Assembly: GCA_003647675.1 (NCBI GenBank)
Contig: QMNH01000039.1
Coordinates: 1-8,306 of the forward strand
DNA: 8,306 nucleotides
DNA from: Candidatus Falkowiibacteriota bacterium
GTDB lineage: Bacteria > Patescibacteriota > Patescibacteriia > Patescibacteriales > UBA12075
Direction of reading: 5' to 3'
Below, in pieces: positions 5,428-8,306 of the stretch; position 1 is the first letter of the stretch; every line of letters starts with the position of its first letter. The notes beneath the pieces were generated by a model. The model did no database searches, was not told where the DNA came from, and was given only the letters and a program-made list of their open reading frames with translations. Both the position numbers and the translations under genes were made by a program.

Positions 5428-6429
5428 TTAATTAAATAAAATCCGTGCTTCTTCCCACAACCCCCCGTCCCCATTAACTTCCCGCTCCCAATACCACCAC
5501 TCTACTCCCCAAAGGTAGAATTCACTAAAACCGGTCTTGGAAGAAAATTCTATAATTTCTTTGAATTTTTCCAAATTCATGGTCTTCTCCCTTTCTTCTT
5601 TGCTTAAATTTTGAAACGGTTCCGGTCCCCAAGGCTCGGCCTGCAATTCAATCACAATCCATTTTTCCGGCCGGGTAAAAAAACGGGTAATATTTTTCTT
5701 AAACCTAAAAAAACCCGGCTCAAGCGGATAATGAATATAGCGTTCCAGCTGTTTTGAATAAGTATCGCGGAACATGGTAGTGCCAAAAATATCAGCCCGC
5801 TTCGCGGCCGGCACCCAGACCGACAACTCGCCTGAATCCGTCATTATAATCGGGCGCGCGTCAAGCATCTTTACCAGCCTTATTTCATTATCCAATAATT
5901 CCTTATCCGGCACCGGACATTCCCCAAAATGGGGCAAAAAAGGCTCATTTTCCACCTGCCAGGCGATAATATTGGTATTTTCCTTATAATGGCCGATTAC
6001 CGCCGTAATATAGCTTAATAGCTCTTCGTCTTTGGTGTTTTTATCCAACTTTTCTACCCACTCCGGATAATGGCATTCAGGCCAACGCGGCAAACGATAG
6101 CCAACGGCTAAAATAATTTCAGCGCCGGCATAGCTGGCTTGCTTTACCTGCCAATCTAAATCACTCCAATCAAATTTATTATTTTCCGGTTCAATTTCGT
6201 CCCAATAAGCGGATAGCCTAATTTTTTTTACTTCCAAATCGTCAAACAACGCCTTATACATCTCCTGCCAATCAAGCCCCAAATCTTCAGCCTGTTTTTT
6301 TGAAAACGTCACACCGTAGCTTAATTCTTTTTTATTGAATATATAATCCCGGCTTAATAAAAAAATAATAAACAAAAAAACAATCAAAACAATAAAAAAT
6401 ATCTTAAAACGCTTTAATATTTTAAACAT
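5428..6429 (-). CDS. Membrane-tethered glycoside-hydrolase-like protein (clan GH-A type)
   Basis: A 333-residue protein. Residues 1-7 are basic and 10-26 form a single membrane anchor with no clear cleavage site, so the domain is probably tethered outside the cytoplasmic membrane. The rest reads as a (beta/alpha)8 glycosidase of the GH-A type (GH5/GH42-like): RLSAYWDEIEPENNKFDW (71-88), LAVGYRLPRWPECHYPEW (107-124), WQVENEPF (157-164) and LWGVEWWYW (306-314). In this clan an N-E pair carries the acid/base Glu, here N161-E162. The nucleophile may be E261 or E265 in IELQAEPW (260-267). Exact family and substrate are not determined. ATG 6427-6429 has no Shine-Dalgarno site and is preceded by TATACT. 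It lies 30 nt after the second VirB2-like gene and 29 nt before the sugar kinase. Hydrolysis outside followed by sugar phosphorylation inside is a plausible but unproven link. Confidence 0.85.
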   Translation of the reverse strand: MFKILKRFKIFFIVLIVFLFIIFLLSRDYIFNKKELSYGVTFSKKQAEDLGLDWQEMYKALFDDLEVKKIRLSAYWDEIEPENNKFDWSDLDWQVKQASYAGAEIILAVGYRLPRWPECHYPEWVEKLDKNTKDEELLSYITAVIGHYKENTNIIAWQVENEPFLPHFGECPVPDKELLDNEIRLVKMLDARPIIMTDSGELSVWVPAAKRADIFGTTMFRDTYSKQLERYIHYPLEPGFFRFKKNITRFFTRPEKWIVIELQAEPWGPEPFQNLSKEEREKTMNLEKFKEIIEFSSKTGFSEFYLWGVEWWYWEREVNGDGGLWEEARILFN

Positions 6430-6434
6430 AAAAA

Positions 6435-6440
6435 AGTATA
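6435..6440 (-). promoter_or_regulatory. -10 box TATACT before the glycoside-hydrolase-like gene
   Basis: TATACT on the minus strand ends 5 nt before the ATG at 6429, the same spacing as at the sugar kinase. It predicts a leaderless transcript. A -35 box is not obvious within the 30-nt gap. Confidence 0.45.
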
Positions 6441-6459
6441 TCCGAATTTTTATTATTTT

Positions 6460-6912
6460 CTACTCATATGAATTAGGGTTGCATAACCAGCTTTCAGCGC
6501 CAGTAGCGATATCCAGCACGCACTCGCCGATATACATTACCAGCAAATGGGATAAAATTATAATAATAAACCCGATTATAGCCGATTTTATCATCGACTT
6601 AGCTTCTTTAACTTTATCGTCATTACCGCCCGAGGTCATCCATTTAAATCCGGCCAGCATCATCAAAATCAGCATAATTATACCCAGAAAAGTTAAAAAA
6701 ACCTTTATTACATAAATCACTATCACTCTAACGTCTCTCGCATCGCCGCTGGCTTCGCCAAAAGGCCGGCCCATTTCAGTTTTTCCTATTTGCCGGTCCC
6801 ATAAACTGCTGGCCGCGCTGGCGTCCAAAGCGCTTAAAATAAAGCCCGAATAAGTTAAAAATAACAAGAAAAAAAATAAAACTCCAATTAAATGCTTTTT
6901 AGTAATTTTCAT
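6460..6912 (-). CDS. VirB2/TrbC-like small membrane protein, second copy
   Basis: A 150-residue protein from the ATG at 6910-6912, starting MKITKK. An in-frame upstream ATG at 6993 would add 27 residues encoded by the intergenic repeat and would bury the signal peptide, so the shorter start is chosen. Residues 1-34 are a signal peptide (likely cut after DASAA). Two membrane helices follow at about 62-88 and 108-128, joined by AGFKWMTSGGNDDKVKEAK (87-105). That sequence parallels GGFTWMTAAGSSEKVTKGK in the protein at 4024-4428. The C-terminal tail has two cysteines (131, 144) that the other copy lacks. There is no Shine-Dalgarno site. It heads the minus-strand cluster with the glycoside-hydrolase-like gene and the sugar kinase; no terminator separates them. 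VirB2-like function is a family inference, and filament formation is unknown. Confidence 0.8.
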   Translation of the reverse strand: MKITKKHLIGVLFFFLLFLTYSGFILSALDASAASSLWDRQIGKTEMGRPFGEASGDARDVRVIVIYVIKVFLTFLGIIMLILMMLAGFKWMTSGGNDDKVKEAKSMIKSAIIGFIIIILSHLLVMYIGECVLDIATGAESWLCNPNSYE

Positions 6913-7149
6913 ATTGTTTGTGATATAATGATAAATATTAATATTTAAGCACGAAATTCGAATATCGAAATCCGAAACAAGCACGAAATTCAAAACCCAA
7001 ATGACAAAAACAATTGTTTTGAATTTTGGATTTATTAAATTTGAATTTGTTTAGTATTTCGATATTCGTATTTCGGATTTTATATAATTTCAAATTTTAT
7101 TTAATCGCTATACTACTATTATACCTAATTTCAGCTTAAACGACAATTT
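6913..7149. other. Divergent intergenic region
   Basis: A 237-nt region between the minus-strand VirB2-like gene and the + strand flippase. It holds the 124-bp palindrome. At the left edge, TATATC/CATTAT-like boxes (about 6922-6930, minus strand) lie 9-12 nt before the ATG at 6912. At the right edge, TATACT (7109-7114) and TATTAT (7117-7122) lie about 30 nt before the ATG at 7150. No Shine-Dalgarno site precedes either gene. The promoters are suggestive only. Confidence 0.5.
6952..7075. repeat. 124-bp imperfect palindrome in the divergent intergenic region
   Basis: Two arms of 65 nt (6952-7016 and 7011-7075) meet at the central palindrome caattg (7011-7016). Aligned by hand, 47 of 65 positions match without gaps, with the outer 20 nt matching at 19. 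The outer motif is cgaaattcgaatatcg on the left and its near copy cgaaatacgaatatcg on the reverse strand on the right. Within the left arm gcacgaaattc occurs twice (6949-6959, 6981-6991). The layout resembles a miniature inverted-repeat element or a REP-like hairpin. No coding capacity is seen. Confidence 0.85.
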
Positions 7150-8306
7150 ATGAGGTTATCCACTAAAATCGCATACAATACTATTGTCCAGTTCGCGTCA
7201 AAGATAATCTCTACCGCTCTGGGGCTTATAGCCATAGCTTTAACGGCCCGTTATCTGGGCCAGATTGGTTTTGGGGAATATACTACGGCTTTTACTTTTA
7301 TTTCCTTTTTCGCGATTGCCGCCGACCTGGGCTTAACCTTAATTACCGTACAGCTTATCAGTCCCAAAGAGGCTGATCAGGATAAAATACTGGGCAATTT
7401 GCTGGCTCTGCGGCTGGTTTCGGCAATAATATTTCTCGGTTTGGCCCCTTTATCTGTTTTATTTTTCCCATATAGCGCTGAGATAAAAATCGCGGTAGCA
7501 ATATTGGCATTTTCTTTTTTATTCACGTCCTTAAACCAAATCTTGGTCGGTCTTTTCCAAAAGCATTTGCGCATGGATAAAGTGTCAATTGCCGAAGTCG
7601 CGAGCCGGCTAGTATTAATCGCCGCTACTTTCTGGGCAATTAAAGCGGATAAAGGATTGGGTGGAATTATGACGGCCGCGGTCCTGTCAAGCGTGGCCAG
7701 TTTTATAATACATTATATTTTTTCTTTTAATTTCGCGAGCATAAAACTGCGTTTTGATTTTTCTTATTGGAAAAAAATTATTTCCCGTTCCTGGCCCCTG
7801 GCCATAACCATAGTCTTTAATTTAATTTATTTAAAAACAGATACCCTGCTTCTTTCTATAATCAAAAGGCCGAGCAAAATCGGGATCATGGCTGAAGTCG
7901 GAATCTATGGCGCGGCCTATAAAGTAATCGACGTTTTAATAACCTTTCCTTTTATGTTTGCCGGCATTATTCTGCCGATACTTACCACGCGCTGGGCCGA
8001 GGGCCGCGAAGCTGATTTTAAAAAAGTCTTACAAAAATCTTTTGATGTTATGGCCATGCTGGCAATTCCACTCATAATCGGCACCCAATTTGTCGCAAAA
8101 GATATAATGGCTTTGGTTGCCGGCGAAGAATTTGGGGCTTCCGGCCCTGTTCTTAGAATCTTAATCGGAGCCGCCGCCCTGATCTTTCTGGGCGTAATGT
8201 TTTCCCATGCCATAATCGCCATCAATAAACAGCGCCAAATAATCTGGGCTTATATTTTTACCGCTGTCAGTTCAGTCGTCGGCTATATTATTATTATTCC
8301 CTATTA
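7150..8306 (+). CDS. Polysaccharide flippase, Wzx/MATE-like (partial, runs off the end)
   Basis: The frame starts at ATG 7150 (MRLSTKIAYN) and stays open to the window end, giving 385 codons plus two bases; family members usually have about 430-500 residues, so only the C-terminus is missing. The N-terminus is typical of polysaccharide biosynthesis flippases: an initial helix TIVQFASKIISTALGLIAIA, then ARYLGQIGFGEYTTAFTF, then an ADLGLTLI stretch. Many hydrophobic helices follow, with KTDTLLLS near the middle and a VGIYGAAYKVID motif, both usual for Wzx-type transporters. These proteins move lipid-linked sugars across the inner membrane for surface polysaccharide or glycoprotein synthesis. 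There is no Shine-Dalgarno site. Codon use is richer in GCC, GGC and CTG than in the genes left of 3955. Neighbouring glycosyltransferase genes would be expected to the right of the window. Confidence 0.88.
   Translation, partial: MRLSTKIAYNTIVQFASKIISTALGLIAIALTARYLGQIGFGEYTTAFTFISFFAIAADLGLTLITVQLISPKEADQDKILGNLLALRLVSAIIFLGLAPLSVLFFPYSAEIKIAVAILAFSFLFTSLNQILVGLFQKHLRMDKVSIAEVASRLVLIAATFWAIKADKGLGGIMTAAVLSSVASFIIHYIFSFNFASIKLRFDFSYWKKIISRSWPLAITIVFNLIYLKTDTLLLSIIKRPSKIGIMAEVGIYGAAYKVIDVLITFPFMFAGIILPILTTRWAEGREADFKKVLQKSFDVMAMLAIPLIIGTQFVAKDIMALVAGEEFGASGPVLRILIGAAALIFLGVMFSHAIIAINKQRQIIWAYIFTAVSSVVGYIIIIPY

Noticed and set aside
6949..6991. gcacgaaattc direct repeat as a CRISPR-like array
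   Set aside because: There are only two 11-nt copies inside a larger palindrome, with no regular repeat-spacer structure and no cas genes.
6910..6993. Longer N-terminus for the second VirB2-like protein starting at 6993
   Set aside because: The extra 27 residues are encoded by the intergenic repeat, and they would place the signal peptide inside the protein.
7377..8225. Antisense open frames within the flippase gene
   Set aside because: The + strand frame gives a clear flippase; the antisense products show no family features and no start signals.
1..8306. Recoded TGA (as in Gracilibacteria-like CPR lineages)
   Set aside because: None of the seven complete genes contains in-frame TGA and all end in TAA or TAG; tryptophan is TGG. 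The absence of TGA stops is notable, but the sample is too small to argue for recoding.

Overview
This 8.3 kb window most likely comes from an uncultured bacterium of the Patescibacteria/CPR type (Parcubacteria-like). That is an inference. It rests on AT-rich sequence, two small VirB2/TrbC-like two-helix membrane proteins of a kind common in those genomes, several genes without Shine-Dalgarno sites, and an intergenic inverted repeat of a style I recall from such genomes. No rRNA, tRNA or marker protein is present to prove it.

Left part (1-3955, all + strand). Three tightly spaced genes form an operon: a soluble protein with a bacterial Ig-like N-terminus (52-753), a four-helix membrane protein (765-1535) and a five-helix membrane protein (1550-2692). 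The third ends in an 80-residue domain with four cysteines. A strong terminator (2699-2735) closes the operon. A separate promoter (2783-2810) then drives a secreted TPR-like protein (2882-3910) that ends in the same domain, 67 of 80 residues identical. It is followed by a near-identical terminator (3917-3955). All four genes have clear Shine-Dalgarno sites. Apart from the Ig-like and TPR-like parts I recognise none of them. Together they look like a cell-envelope system whose two Cys4 domains are predicted to lie outside the membrane. This is the best candidate here for something undescribed.

Middle and right part (4024-6912). A VirB2-like small protein on + (4024-4428) converges on a minus-strand cluster that reads, in transcription order, second VirB2-like protein (6912-6460), membrane-tethered glycoside-hydrolase-like protein (6429-5428) and ROK-family sugar kinase (5398-4535). 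A bidirectional terminator (4463-4489) separates the converging transcripts. The genes in this half lack Shine-Dalgarno sites. Two of them have a TATAAT-like box exactly 5 nt before the ATG, which predicts leaderless mRNAs.

Far right (6913-8306). A 237-nt divergent intergenic region holds a 124-bp imperfect palindrome, with a rearranged relative at 4494-4531. After it begins a Wzx/MATE-like polysaccharide flippase (7150 onward), cut by the window end. The glycoside-hydrolase-like protein, sugar kinase and flippase fit general carbohydrate and cell-surface metabolism. I see no CRISPR array, transposase, integrase or RNA gene.
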